Origin: Gammaproteobacteria bacterium
Lineage (GTDB): Bacteria; Pseudomonadota; Gammaproteobacteria; Competibacterales; Competibacteraceae
DNA: 64,000 bases
Direction of reading: 5' to 3'
NCBI GenBank assembly: GCA_020846135.1
Contig: JADLEK010000053.1
Coordinates: 62,001 to 126,000, forward strand
In this document: piece by piece, positions 27,884 through 36,205 of the stretch
Layout: each line of letters opens with the position of its first letter
Position numbering within the stretch: position 1 is the first letter of the stretch
Translations under genes and position numbers: made by a program
The notes under the pieces: model-generated
Seen by the model: the letters and a program-made list of their open reading frames with translations, nothing else
The model's database searches: none
What the model was told of the DNA's origin: nothing

Positions 27884-30061
27884 TCAGACATAGCCGCCGG
27901 CGATCAACTCGGAGACGATCAGTTTCTGGATCATCTTCTCCCGCTGGCCGGATGGATGATCCAACTGGAGACGCGCCAGATAGCGCTGCGCTTTTTCCGG
28001 CGCCGAACCGACAGTCATCGCCTTGACGATGGTCTTCATCAGATCGCCCTTGGTGGACAACCGCAGCTTGAGTCCTTTCAGCACCCGCCCCAGGATCATT
28101 TCTTCCTCGGTGAAGTCGGTGCCCAGCGGAAAGTCCGGCAACAATCCCAACTGCTTGTGCGGGACCAGCCGCGCCTGAATCCGGCCCGGCGTGTTGTGCA
28201 GATACTGCGGCGGAATCTGATAATCCTGCGGAATCTTGCCGCCGCGTTTGGCTTTTTCCAGCAGTTCCGGCTGGAAACGCGAATCGGCGATGTTAATCAG
28301 CGCGGTCATCACCTCCCGATCCGACCGCCCGCGCAAGTCGGCAATCCCGTATTCGGTAATCACGATGTCCCGCAAATGGCGCGGGATGGTGATATGGCCG
28401 TAATTCCAGACGATGTTGGAACTGACGCTCAGACCGCTCTCGCGGGTGCTGCGCAACATCAGGATCGACCGGGCGCCCGGCAGTTCATGGGCCATCGCGA
28501 CGAAGTTGTACTGTCCGCCCACCCCGCTGATCACCTGACCATTCTCCAACCCGTCTGACACCGCCGCGCCCAGCAATGTGACCATGATGGTGGTGTTGAT
28601 AAAGCGGGCGTCGCGCCGCTGCAAAACCGCCAGTTCCTCGCCGCCGTAGAGATGGTTGACCTTCCTGACCGTAGTCATGCAGATCAGCCGGCTTTCCGCT
28701 TCCGGCAGAGTGCGCAACGCCTCATAGAAGCTCTGCGGCCCCATGAAAAACCCGCCATGCATGATGATGCCACCCTTGAGCTGATCGCCGAGACCATTGG
28801 CGACGACGGCAGCATAGCTCTCGACCCGATCCAGCTCCGCAGGAACTCGCAGCGTTTCACCGATCAGCAACTCGCCGTTCTGGTAATGAACCCGGCTATT
28901 GACAATCCCGAACCGGCGCAGGAAAGCCACATCAGTTTCGGTCAGCCGGGCTGGAATCACGCCCCGCTCCAGCAAAGTCGCCAGCATCCGCTCATTCACG
29001 ACTTCGGTAATCACGCCTTCATTCAGCAGTCGCTGCAGCGGTACGCTGTCATAGACCCGGCGTTTGAGAATCCCGTCCTGATGCAGATACATGAAGCCGT
29101 TGACGAACATCTCGCTGGCCCCATACAGCCCCTGGGCAAACGGACCGGTTCCGCCAATGTCGCCAATCAGCTCGCTATAACGCTCCGGAATCCGCAGATC
29201 GGCCAGTAACTGCTGATAGCGGTCGTTCTGCTGCTGGCGCATCCGGCAGAAATGAACAATCGCATCGCCCAGACAGCCGATACCGATTTGCAGGGTGCCG
29301 CCATCGCGAATCAGGGCGCTGGCCTGCAACCCGAGCAGATAATCGGCGTTATCGACCGGCATGTTGGGCGCGCCAAACTGGCGAAAATCGTAGCGGGGAT
29401 GATCAATCACCAGGTCAAAATCAGCGGGCCGCACCATCGCGTCGTTGTACATGAACGGCATCTCGCGGTTGACCTCGGCGATGGTCACCACGGCCCGGCC
29501 CTGGCGGCGGGCTTCGGCAATCAGCGGCAGCAGATCCAGGGTCACATCCGGATTGCTGCCCAGGCTGAACCAGCGTTCCCCATCCACCTCGCGGGTGGCC
29601 ACCTGCTGGGCGAGTACGTTGACGCCATTGGCCATCAGGTCGCGGGCGGCGTGAGTATAGTTGGTGCTGATGTAGTTCTGCTGCTGCATCGGCACATTCA
29701 TATAGCCGCCCGGCTTGAAAAAGAATTCGGCGACCTCGACATTGGGCGGCAACTGGCCGGTGCGCAAATCAACGGCATAATCCAGATCCGGGTAATTGCC
29801 GAACACCCGCTCGACGAACGGCCCCAAAAACCGCTTCTCCAGATCGCTGGAACCCTTGGGCGTTTCAACAGTGATCGCGGTGATGATTTTGAGCCGCAGT
29901 TGCGGATCGGCCTTGGCCCGCTGATAAAAAGCGTTGACCAGTGGGTTAGGCTTGCCAATCCCCAGAGGAATGCCCAGCACCACCTGCTGACCGACTCGGG
30001 CGATGCTTTCGTCTACGCAGCGTTCGACATCCTGAAAATATGATGGGCTTGGTTGAGACAT
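27884..30061 (-). CDS. Acetyl-CoA hydrolase/CoA transferase family protein
   Basis: 725 residues, longer than the about 500-residue Cat1-type enzymes because of extra N- and C-terminal sequence. Family signatures include VVLGIPLGIGKPNPLVNAFY near the start, ALIRDGGTLQIGIGCLGDAI, VISGVGGQYNFV and RDIVITEYGIADLRGRSDRE. A Glu in the family carries CoA; I did not fix its number. It probably moves CoA between short-chain acyl groups or hydrolyses acetyl-CoA. Six degenerate heptamers lie 32-73 bases upstream of the ATG. Confidence 0.85.
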   Translation of the reverse strand: MSQPSPSYFQDVERCVDESIARVGQQVVLGIPLGIGKPNPLVNAFYQRAKADPQLRLKIITAITVETPKGSSDLEKRFLGPFVERVFGNYPDLDYAVDLRTGQLPPNVEVAEFFFKPGGYMNVPMQQQNYISTNYTHAARDLMANGVNVLAQQVATREVDGERWFSLGSNPDVTLDLLPLIAEARRQGRAVVTIAEVNREMPFMYNDAMVRPADFDLVIDHPRYDFRQFGAPNMPVDNADYLLGLQASALIRDGGTLQIGIGCLGDAIVHFCRMRQQQNDRYQQLLADLRIPERYSELIGDIGGTGPFAQGLYGASEMFVNGFMYLHQDGILKRRVYDSVPLQRLLNEGVITEVVNERMLATLLERGVIPARLTETDVAFLRRFGIVNSRVHYQNGELLIGETLRVPAELDRVESYAAVVANGLGDQLKGGIIMHGGFFMGPQSFYEALRTLPEAESRLICMTTVRKVNHLYGGEELAVLQRRDARFINTTIMVTLLGAAVSDGLENGQVISGVGGQYNFVAMAHELPGARSILMLRSTRESGLSVSSNIVWNYGHITIPRHLRDIVITEYGIADLRGRSDREVMTALINIADSRFQPELLEKAKRGGKIPQDYQIPPQYLHNTPGRIQARLVPHKQLGLLPDFPLGTDFTEEEMILGRVLKGLKLRLSTKGDLMKTIVKAMTVGSAPEKAQRYLARLQLDHPSGQREKMIQKLIVSELIAGGYV

Positions 30062-30092
30062 GATCCGATCTCTCGCGGCCGGTTGATTATGA

Positions 30093-30134
30093 GGTTAAAG
30101 ATTAAACGTTAAAGATTAAAGGCTAAAGGTTAAA
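30093..30134. repeat. Array of six degenerate heptamers (GGTTAAA type)
   Basis: Six consecutive seven-base units ending in TAAA: GGTTAAA, GATTAAA, CGTTAAA, GATTAAA, GGCTAAA, GGTTAAA. They sit just upstream of the CoA transferase start. A second six-unit array stands in the same relation to clpV (38911-38952). Confidence 0.8.
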
Positions 30135-30243
30135 GTCTGAGACTACGGTTTGGCCCATAGCAGGCGGGTATGGAACGGATTAAACTCAATTCGCGTTCCT
30201 TCCACAGAATACCCGCCCCGCATCCCTCTAAGGAGAATCCCCT

Positions 30244-30696
30244 ATGTCCGACCGCAGTACCCTCGACGCCAACAAGGCCCTCATTCAGCGCAACTTTGAA
30301 GTCATCTGGAGCCAATGCAACCTGTCGGTCGCGGCTGAAATCATCGCGTCTGACTACATCGGCCATATTGCGACTCTGTCAGAACCGGTGCGCGGCGTGG
30401 ATGGCTTCAAGCAGATGGTCATGCTGTATCACGTCACGGCCCCTGATATCCACTTTGATATTCAGGATCAGGTGGCCGAGGACAACAAGGTCGCCACCCG
30501 CTGGATCGCCTGCGGCACCCACCGGGGCGAGTTTATGGGGATTGCGCCCAGCGGTCAGAATCTCACCGTCACCGGCATGAGCTTCCATCGCATCGAGAAT
30601 GGCCTCATCCAGGAATCCTGGGATGATTGGGATGCGCTGACGGTATTGCAAAACATGACCGGCGACGTGTTTGAATCACTGTCGATGCGCATTTAG
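30244..30696 (+). CDS. SnoaL-like (ester cyclase/NTF2-fold) protein
   Basis: 150 residues, ATG preceded by AAGGAGAA. It has ANKALIQRNFEVIWSQCNLS at the start, then YIGHIATLSEPVRGVDGFKQM, VATRWIACGTHRGEFMGIAP and GMSFHRIENGLIQESWDDWD. This is the order of the SnoaL-like ester cyclase family, which has an NTF2-like cone fold. Such proteins act on small hydrophobic substrates or have no assigned reaction. It is monocistronic, with an inverted repeat 49 bases after its stop. Confidence 0.85.
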   Translation: MSDRSTLDANKALIQRNFEVIWSQCNLSVAAEIIASDYIGHIATLSEPVRGVDGFKQMVMLYHVTAPDIHFDIQDQVAEDNKVATRWIACGTHRGEFMGIAPSGQNLTVTGMSFHRIENGLIQESWDDWDALTVLQNMTGDVFESLSMRI

Positions 30697-30744
30697 GGGA
30701 TTTCTCATAAGGACTATACTGAGTATCGATCATCATTCCAGAGA

Positions 30745-30799
30745 TTAGCCACGGAAAAACACGGAAATTCTTTCTTTTTCTGTGTCATTCCGTGGCTAA
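30745..30799. repeat. Inverted repeat with TTAGCCACGGAA arms
   Basis: TTAGCCACGGAA (30745-30756) and its exact complement TTCCGTGGCTAA (30788-30799) bracket a second, imperfect inner pair (ACACGGAAA with TTTCTGTGT). The result is a 55-base extended hairpin with a T-rich centre. It lies between the SnoaL-like gene and the end of the ACP gene and may be a dispersed element or terminator. Confidence 0.7.
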
Positions 30800-30918
30800 A
30801 AGTCTTACGTTTGACTGGAGTGGGAATCAAGGCGGGTATCCTCTTTTCAGGAATCGCCTTAATCCCCAGCCTCCTGGAATTAATGCCCACCGCCCTTCAC
30901 TGAATGGCAGTCATGCGC

Positions 30919-31176
30919 TCAGGCCCCGGTCCTGAGCTTGTCGCAGACAAATTCATGAACCTTGCCCAGCGTCTCAAAGGTTTCAGCGCTGATTTCGTCA
31001 TCAGCGATCTGCAGATCAAACCGTTCTTCCAGGGCGCTAATCAGCGCAACGACCGCCATGGAGTCGAATTCCGGGATGCTCCCCAGCAGCGGGGCATCCG
31101 GGCCGAGTTCCCCCAGCCGGTCACCCAGTTGTAGCATTTCGCTGATTAGCTGCCGTACTTCATCGAACTCGACCAT
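30919..31176 (-). CDS. Stand-alone acyl carrier protein
   Basis: 85 residues from ATG 31176, which has GGAG upstream; a longer start at 31248 is less likely. Helix I is FDEVRQLISEMLQ. The phosphopantetheine site is EFDSMAVVALI with the Ser in DSM, followed by ALEERFDLQIADDEI, a normal ACP helix II-III. It is not the fatty-acid ACP, because no fab genes are adjacent. It is the last gene on the minus strand after three TPR-methyltransferase genes, 114 bases downstream of them, and could carry an acyl group for that set; this is inference. Confidence 0.8.
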   Translation of the reverse strand: MVEFDEVRQLISEMLQLGDRLGELGPDAPLLGSIPEFDSMAVVALISALEERFDLQIADDEISAETFETLGKVHEFVCDKLRTGA

Positions 31177-31290
31177 CGAGATCGTCTCCAAGAGTGAAAA
31201 AACCTTGCGCGAAGCCGGTGCAAGCGATTTGCCGTCATCTGCGCCCAAAGGGCGTCAAGATAACGGCGGCGGCGGATGGAATCCAGCAAT

Positions 31291-32694
31291 TCATGCCACA
31301 GCATCCTCACCGGGACGTTGCGCCAGCATCACATAGCCGGCAACCGGCTCGCCGGCTTCCAGTCGAAGCGCTGCGGGGGCCATTGCCCGAAGTTTCAATC
31401 CGGATGCTGTCAGCGTCCGCTGCACATAGTCAGCAGTATGGCTATAACGACCACTCTGGTTTAACCGGAAGCCATTGGGCGCTGTTTCTCCGGTCGCCTG
31501 CTCCACCGTAAACGCCAGCCAGCCGACGGGATGCAAGGCATGAGCGGCCGCGTTCAACACCGACTCCAGATTGCCGAAATAAATCAACGTATCGGTGGAC
31601 GCAATCAAGTCATAGCTCGCTGGCCGTTCGGTCAGAAACGCGGTCAATTCCGCCACGACCAACTCATCATAGCTGCCCCGCTGCCGGGCTTTATCCACCA
31701 TGCCGGGCGACAAATCCACTCCGGTCAGATGGCGCGCCCAAGGCCGCAGCAAGGGTCCACATAAGCCGGTGCCGCAACCCGCATCCAGCGCCCGCCATTG
31801 ACCCGCCGGCGCTCCCGCCACTTCAGCCAGTTGTTCAGCAATCAATGCAGGCGCCCGGTAAGCGAGTCCAGCCAGGGCTTCGTCAAAAGAATCCGCATAT
31901 CTGTCAAATAAATCAGCCACATAAGCATCGGCCGCCCGCATCGGCGCCTCCTGACCAAACCAGGCTGCCAGGCGATGTTGAATGATCGGATCGCCCGGCA
32001 TCAAACTCTGCCAGTGCTGCAGCAGGACCAGCGCCTGTTCCGCACCGCCACGCCGGAATATCGCATCGCCGATCAGGTTCCGCGCTTCCTCGATCCGGCA
32101 GTGGTTATGCAGCAGCGTCGCCAGCAAGGTAATGGCCGCATCATGGGCCAGATTGCCCTCACAAGCGGCGGCTAATTCAATGATCGCTTCTTCGTCCCGG
32201 CCCCATTCCGCCAGCGCCGAACCGAGTCGGTAGTGAAGGTCTGGATCGTGTGGGCGCGAGAGTTTGGCTTGCCGCCAAACCGCGACCGCTTCTGGCAACC
32301 GCCCCAGCGCCCGGAATACCGCGCCCAAGGCGATGCAGGTTTCCCCATCGCCAGGTCGGAGCCGGATGGCGTGGGCAAAGGGGGCTACCGCTTCTTCATT
32401 GCGGCGCTGCGCGAGCAGTATCGCGCCGAGACGGGCATAGGTCGCGGCGTCAGCCGGGGCGATGCGGATCGCCTGCCGGATGGTCTGCTCCGCCTGAGTC
32501 CACTGCCCGCGTTGTTGCAACAGCATCCCGAGCAGATTCAGCGTTTCGACATGGTTGGGCTGGATCGTCAAAATCTGCTGACACAGGGCCTGGGCTTCAA
32601 CCAGGTTGCCCTGGCGTTGCCGGTCTCGCGCCTGAAGGAGCCATGAATTGATCAGGGCTGGAGATGGATTAAATGGGGAGTCAGCGTTGCTCAT
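31291..32694 (-). CDS. TPR-methyltransferase paralogue 1
   Basis: 467 residues. Residues 1-250 are TPR repeats (NSWLLQARDRQRQGNLVEAQ onward, with repeated GRLPEAVAVW-type units). A class I SAM-dependent methyltransferase follows: motif I ALDAGCGTGLCGPLL at 302-316, then LTGVDLSPGMVDKARQRG and DLIASTDTLIYFG. It matches the predicted TPR-containing methyltransferases of COG4976. No target is known. It overlaps paralogue 2 by four bases (ATGA) and is closest to it in sequence. It lies downstream of the T6SS gene clpV on the same strand. Confidence 0.8.
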   Translation of the reverse strand: MSNADSPFNPSPALINSWLLQARDRQRQGNLVEAQALCQQILTIQPNHVETLNLLGMLLQQRGQWTQAEQTIRQAIRIAPADAATYARLGAILLAQRRNEEAVAPFAHAIRLRPGDGETCIALGAVFRALGRLPEAVAVWRQAKLSRPHDPDLHYRLGSALAEWGRDEEAIIELAAACEGNLAHDAAITLLATLLHNHCRIEEARNLIGDAIFRRGGAEQALVLLQHWQSLMPGDPIIQHRLAAWFGQEAPMRAADAYVADLFDRYADSFDEALAGLAYRAPALIAEQLAEVAGAPAGQWRALDAGCGTGLCGPLLRPWARHLTGVDLSPGMVDKARQRGSYDELVVAELTAFLTERPASYDLIASTDTLIYFGNLESVLNAAAHALHPVGWLAFTVEQATGETAPNGFRLNQSGRYSHTADYVQRTLTASGLKLRAMAPAALRLEAGEPVAGYVMLAQRPGEDAVA

Positions 32695-34133
32695 GGCATC
32701 GCCTGCTCACCATCAGGATGGGTCGCTGGTCTGGCCGCCATCACCAGCCATCCAGCGACCGGTTGATCGTATTCCAGCCGCAGCGTCACCCGATCCAGCG
32801 TCGCCAGCGTCAGGCCAGCCAGTGTCAGCATCTGCCGTACATAATCAGCAGTATGGCTATAACGACCACTCCGGTTCAGGCAAAAACCGTCCGGCGTCAC
32901 CTCTGCATCCGCCGCCTCCACCGTGAACGCCAGCCAACCGCCTGGCCGCAACGCCACCGCCGCTGCGGTCAATACCGGTCCCAGTTCGCCGAAATAGACC
33001 AGCGTATCGGCAGACGCGATCAGATCGTAGGCCGCTGGCCGCTCCACAAGAAATGCAGTCAGTTCGGCCACCGCCAGATCATCGTAATCGCCGCGCTGCC
33101 GGGCCTTGTCCACCATCCCCGGCGACAGATCAACCCCGGTCAGATGGCAGGCATAAGGCCACAGCAACGGAGCGCACAGACCGGTGCCGCAACCTGCGTC
33201 CAGAATCTCCAGCGTCCCGTCAGGTGGCCCCAGCGTCGCCGCGATGGCCTCAGCGATCAATTCCGGGGCGCGGTATTGGAGTCCCTGCAAATCCTCATCG
33301 AACTGATCGGCATATTGATCAAACAGCCGGATCACATAGGCGTCAGCGGCGCGCGGTGGAATGTCCTGACTAAACCACGCCGTTAGGAAGTGCTGGGCCA
33401 CCGGATCGTCGGGCGTCAGCATCAGCCAGTCGCGCAACAGGGTCTCGGCTGCCGCCGTTGCCCCCCAGTCTAAAATGGCGCTGCCGACGACCTGGCCGGC
33501 ATCAATGATCCGGCCCTGACGGTGCAACAGCGTTGCCAGCAGGGTGATCGCCTGAAGGTGATTGGGATTGCCCTGGCGGGTGATTTCCAGGGCGGCAATC
33601 GCCTCTTCAGCTTGACCCTGTTCCGCCAGCGCCAAACCGAGCCGGTAATGCAGGTCGGGATCGGCAGGACGCAGAAGGCTGGCTTGCCGCCAGGCCATCA
33701 CCGCTTCGGCCAGTTGACCTAACTCCCGGTAGGCATCACCCAGTTGAATCTGAACGTCCGCATCGTCAGCACGGAGCCGGAGGGCATGACTGAAAGCGGC
33801 AACCGCTGCTTCATGGCGGCGCTGTGCGGCCAAGGTAGCGCCAAGGTTGGCGTAGGCCGTGGCGTCGCCCAGCGCACTCTGGATCGCCTGCCGGATGGTT
33901 TGTTCGGCCAAAGCCAGCCGCCCTTGCTGGAGCAGCAGCATTCCGAGCAGATTGAGCGCTTCGGTATGGCGGGGCTGAACCGTCAGAATCCGCCGGCACA
34001 GCGCCTGTGCTTCACCCGGATTACCTTGGCGTTGCCAGTCCCGCGCCTGGATCAGCCAGACGCCGAGAGTCGCCGCCGAGACCGCCGGAACTGCTGGGCC
34101 AAGCTGGGCAGGGGGTTCGTTATCGTCATGCAC
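32691..34133 (-). CDS. TPR-methyltransferase paralogue 2
   Basis: 480 residues, same architecture as paralogue 1: TPR helices with LLGMLLLQQGRLALAEQTIR, a linker with FDQYADQFDEDLQGLQYRAP, then methyltransferase motif DAGCGTGLCAPLL and LTGVDLSPGMVDKARQRG. The C-terminal SGRYSHTADYV is identical to paralogue 1 and the underlying DNA is also nearly identical there, pointing to a fairly recent tandem duplication. Eleven bases separate it from paralogue 3. Substrate unknown. Confidence 0.8.
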   Translation of the reverse strand: MHDDNEPPAQLGPAVPAVSAATLGVWLIQARDWQRQGNPGEAQALCRRILTVQPRHTEALNLLGMLLLQQGRLALAEQTIRQAIQSALGDATAYANLGATLAAQRRHEAAVAAFSHALRLRADDADVQIQLGDAYRELGQLAEAVMAWRQASLLRPADPDLHYRLGLALAEQGQAEEAIAALEITRQGNPNHLQAITLLATLLHRQGRIIDAGQVVGSAILDWGATAAAETLLRDWLMLTPDDPVAQHFLTAWFSQDIPPRAADAYVIRLFDQYADQFDEDLQGLQYRAPELIAEAIAATLGPPDGTLEILDAGCGTGLCAPLLWPYACHLTGVDLSPGMVDKARQRGDYDDLAVAELTAFLVERPAAYDLIASADTLVYFGELGPVLTAAAVALRPGGWLAFTVEAADAEVTPDGFCLNRSGRYSHTADYVRQMLTLAGLTLATLDRVTLRLEYDQPVAGWLVMAARPATHPDGEQAMP

Positions 34134-34144
34134 GGGAGGCGCTC

Positions 34145-35509
34145 TTAGCCGTTGACCAACGTCGGTTGATAAGCCATGGCCAACAGCCCGGCCACCGGCC
34201 GTTCGCTCTCCATGCGCGGGGTCACCGGCTCCAGGGTCGCCAGCGTCAAACCGGTTTCGGCCAGAGTCCGGCGCAGATAGGTCTGGGAGTGCCGGTAACG
34301 ACCGCTGAGTTCAAGGCTGAAGCCGACCGAGGTTTCGGCGTCAGCAATTTCCTCCACCGTAAACGCCAGCCATCCCCCCGGACGCAAAGCGGTGGCGGCG
34401 GCGACAAACAGCGGTTGCAGATCGCCGAAATACACCAGGGTATCGGCAGACACGATCAAATCGCAGGTTGCGGGCCGTTCCGCCAGGAACGCAGTCAGTT
34501 CGGCCACGATCAACTCATCATAGCCGCCCCGCGCCCGCGCCTTCTCAACCATCCCCGGCGATAGATCGATGCCGGTCAATCTGTGGGCATAGGGGCGCAA
34601 CAGCGGTCCGCACAAGCCGGTGCCGCAACCGGCATCGAGGACCTCCAGCGATCCATTGGGCGGTCCCAGCGCGGCGGCCACGGCCTGGATGATCAGCGCC
34701 GGAGCCTGATAAGCCAGGCGCTGCAAGTGCTGATCGAAATCGTCAGCCATGTCGTCAAAGATGGTCTGAACATAGTCATCCGCTGCTCGCCCCGGCACCT
34801 CGCATCCCGAACTGGCCGCCAGCATGTGTCGGGCCGCCACATCGTCCGGATTCCGCTCCAGCCAGCGCTGGAATAACTCAGCGGCGTCCTCGCGACGGTT
34901 CAGCTTGTAAAAGAGCAGGCCCAGCGCCTTGTAGGTCCGAAGGTGATCGGGATTCAGGCGCAAGGCTTCCTGGTAAGCCACCATCGCTCCAACATAATCA
35001 CCCTGCGCCAACCACGCGGTCGCCAGATTAAAATGCCCCTCTGCCCATCCGGGCGCTAACGCCGTCGCTTGCTGGCAAGCGGTGACTGCCTCCTCGATCT
35101 GGCCGATTTGAGTCAGGATGACGCCGAGGTTGCCATGAGCGCCCACATTGGCGGGCGCCAGTTCAATAGTCCGGCGGTAAGCGTCCGCAGCCTCTTCCGG
35201 TTGCTTGAGCGCTGTCAGTACATTACCCAGGTTATTCCAGGCATCGGCGTACTGTGGATTCAGTTCCAGCGCCCGCCGGATCAACTCGGCGGCGGCTTCG
35301 TGCTGGCTGCGCTGCGCCGCCAGCACCCCGAGAAAGTGGAGGGCTTCGACTTGTTGCGGATCGCGCTGCAATACCTGCCGATACAGCGCTTCCGCCTCGC
35401 TGAGCTGACCTCGTTGCTGGGCCTGAATCGCCTGTTGCAGCCACTGGGCCAATTGTTCCACGCTGGGACCGGCCCCGCTGGCCAGCGCCCTACGCTGCTT
35501 GCGGTTCAT
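34145..35509 (-). CDS. TPR-methyltransferase paralogue 3
   Basis: 454 residues from ATG 35509, chosen because MNRKQRRA is a common start of TPR proteins; an upstream ATG at 35545 would lengthen the overlap with the previous gene. TPR units (WNNLGNVLTALKQPEEAADA and similar) are more regular than in the other copies. The methyltransferase has LDAGCGTGLCGPLLRPYAH and LTGIDLSPGMVEKARARG. It ends SGRYRHSQTYLRRTL, diverged from copies 1 and 2, so it is the older branch of the trio. It overlaps the beta-flower gene by 20 bases. Confidence 0.8.
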   Translation of the reverse strand: MNRKQRRALASGAGPSVEQLAQWLQQAIQAQQRGQLSEAEALYRQVLQRDPQQVEALHFLGVLAAQRSQHEAAAELIRRALELNPQYADAWNNLGNVLTALKQPEEAADAYRRTIELAPANVGAHGNLGVILTQIGQIEEAVTACQQATALAPGWAEGHFNLATAWLAQGDYVGAMVAYQEALRLNPDHLRTYKALGLLFYKLNRREDAAELFQRWLERNPDDVAARHMLAASSGCEVPGRAADDYVQTIFDDMADDFDQHLQRLAYQAPALIIQAVAAALGPPNGSLEVLDAGCGTGLCGPLLRPYAHRLTGIDLSPGMVEKARARGGYDELIVAELTAFLAERPATCDLIVSADTLVYFGDLQPLFVAAATALRPGGWLAFTVEEIADAETSVGFSLELSGRYRHSQTYLRRTLAETGLTLATLEPVTPRMESERPVAGLLAMAYQPTLVNG

Positions 35510-36170
35510 CGGGTGCGTCCTGTGGCAGGGGAGGATGCTGCTCACGCTGCAAGCGGAAGGGCAAACTGCGCCCCGCTTCTCTCATCCAGCGCAGCAGCAA
35601 CGAATTGCCGGTAAATTCGATGATCCAGTAGCGCCGATCCGGCTCTTCAACGCCTTGCCAGTGCAGCCACAACTCCTCACCCCGCAATGCCCAGGTCCCG
35701 GATGCGATTTCGGTCTGGTCCGTCGCGGCCCATTGAAAGCCGCTTTCCCGATCGAACTCCAGGGACTCACTAGCGGAACTCCAGCGCCCAACCAGCTCGC
35801 CGGAAGTTGGCATCCGCAACAGATCTTCCAGCGGGTCCCGGCAGCCCAGCAATGGTCTATGCAACGGTCGCGGCGACGGTGGCAGCGGCGGTTGAGCCGG
35901 CACTGGCGGCACTCGCGGGGTCCGGCGCTCAGGCAGCATCCGCAAGTCGTAGGCCAGATAATGCTCGGCCATAACCTGACCCAACAGCCCCCCGTCATAT
36001 TTCCACACTGGTCCATCAGGTTCGCGCCAGCCCAGGTAACGACCGAACCGATCGTATAAATACTCGCCCTGGAAAAAGCCCGCATAAGCCCCGGTCCACT
36101 TGAAGACCGGGATGGCGATGTCGTCGCCCTCCTGATCATCGCCCGCTTTGCCGAATCCGCTTGGGATCAT
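35490..36170 (-). CDS. 4-fold beta-flower-like protein next to clpV
   Basis: 226 residues. The N-terminal 70 residues contain YAGFFQGEYLYDRFGRYLGW and VWKYDGGLLGQVM, matching the pattern of small beta-flower domains. A proline-rich linker (about 82-108) leads to a second beta-rich part with GRWSSASESLEFDRESGFQW and SGTWALRGEELWLHWQG, a lipocalin-like pattern. No enzyme motif is seen. It lies 35 bases after clpV, the position usually held by vgrG in H1-type T6SS clusters, so it may belong to the secretion system as an accessory or cargo. That is inference. Confidence 0.55.
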   Translation of the reverse strand: MIPSGFGKAGDDQEGDDIAIPVFKWTGAYAGFFQGEYLYDRFGRYLGWREPDGPVWKYDGGLLGQVMAEHYLAYDLRMLPERRTPRVPPVPAQPPLPPSPRPLHRPLLGCRDPLEDLLRMPTSGELVGRWSSASESLEFDRESGFQWAATDQTEIASGTWALRGEELWLHWQGVEEPDRRYWIIEFTGNSLLLRWMREAGRSLPFRLQREQHPPLPQDAPDEPQAA

Positions 36171-36205
36171 GGGTCACACCTCCGCCAATCTCTTACTCAA
36201 ATCGC

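Noticed and set aside
35510-35545. Earlier start of TPR-methyltransferase 3 at 35545
   Set aside because: It would lengthen the overlap with the preceding gene to 56 bases and lacks the MNRKQRRA start typical of the family.
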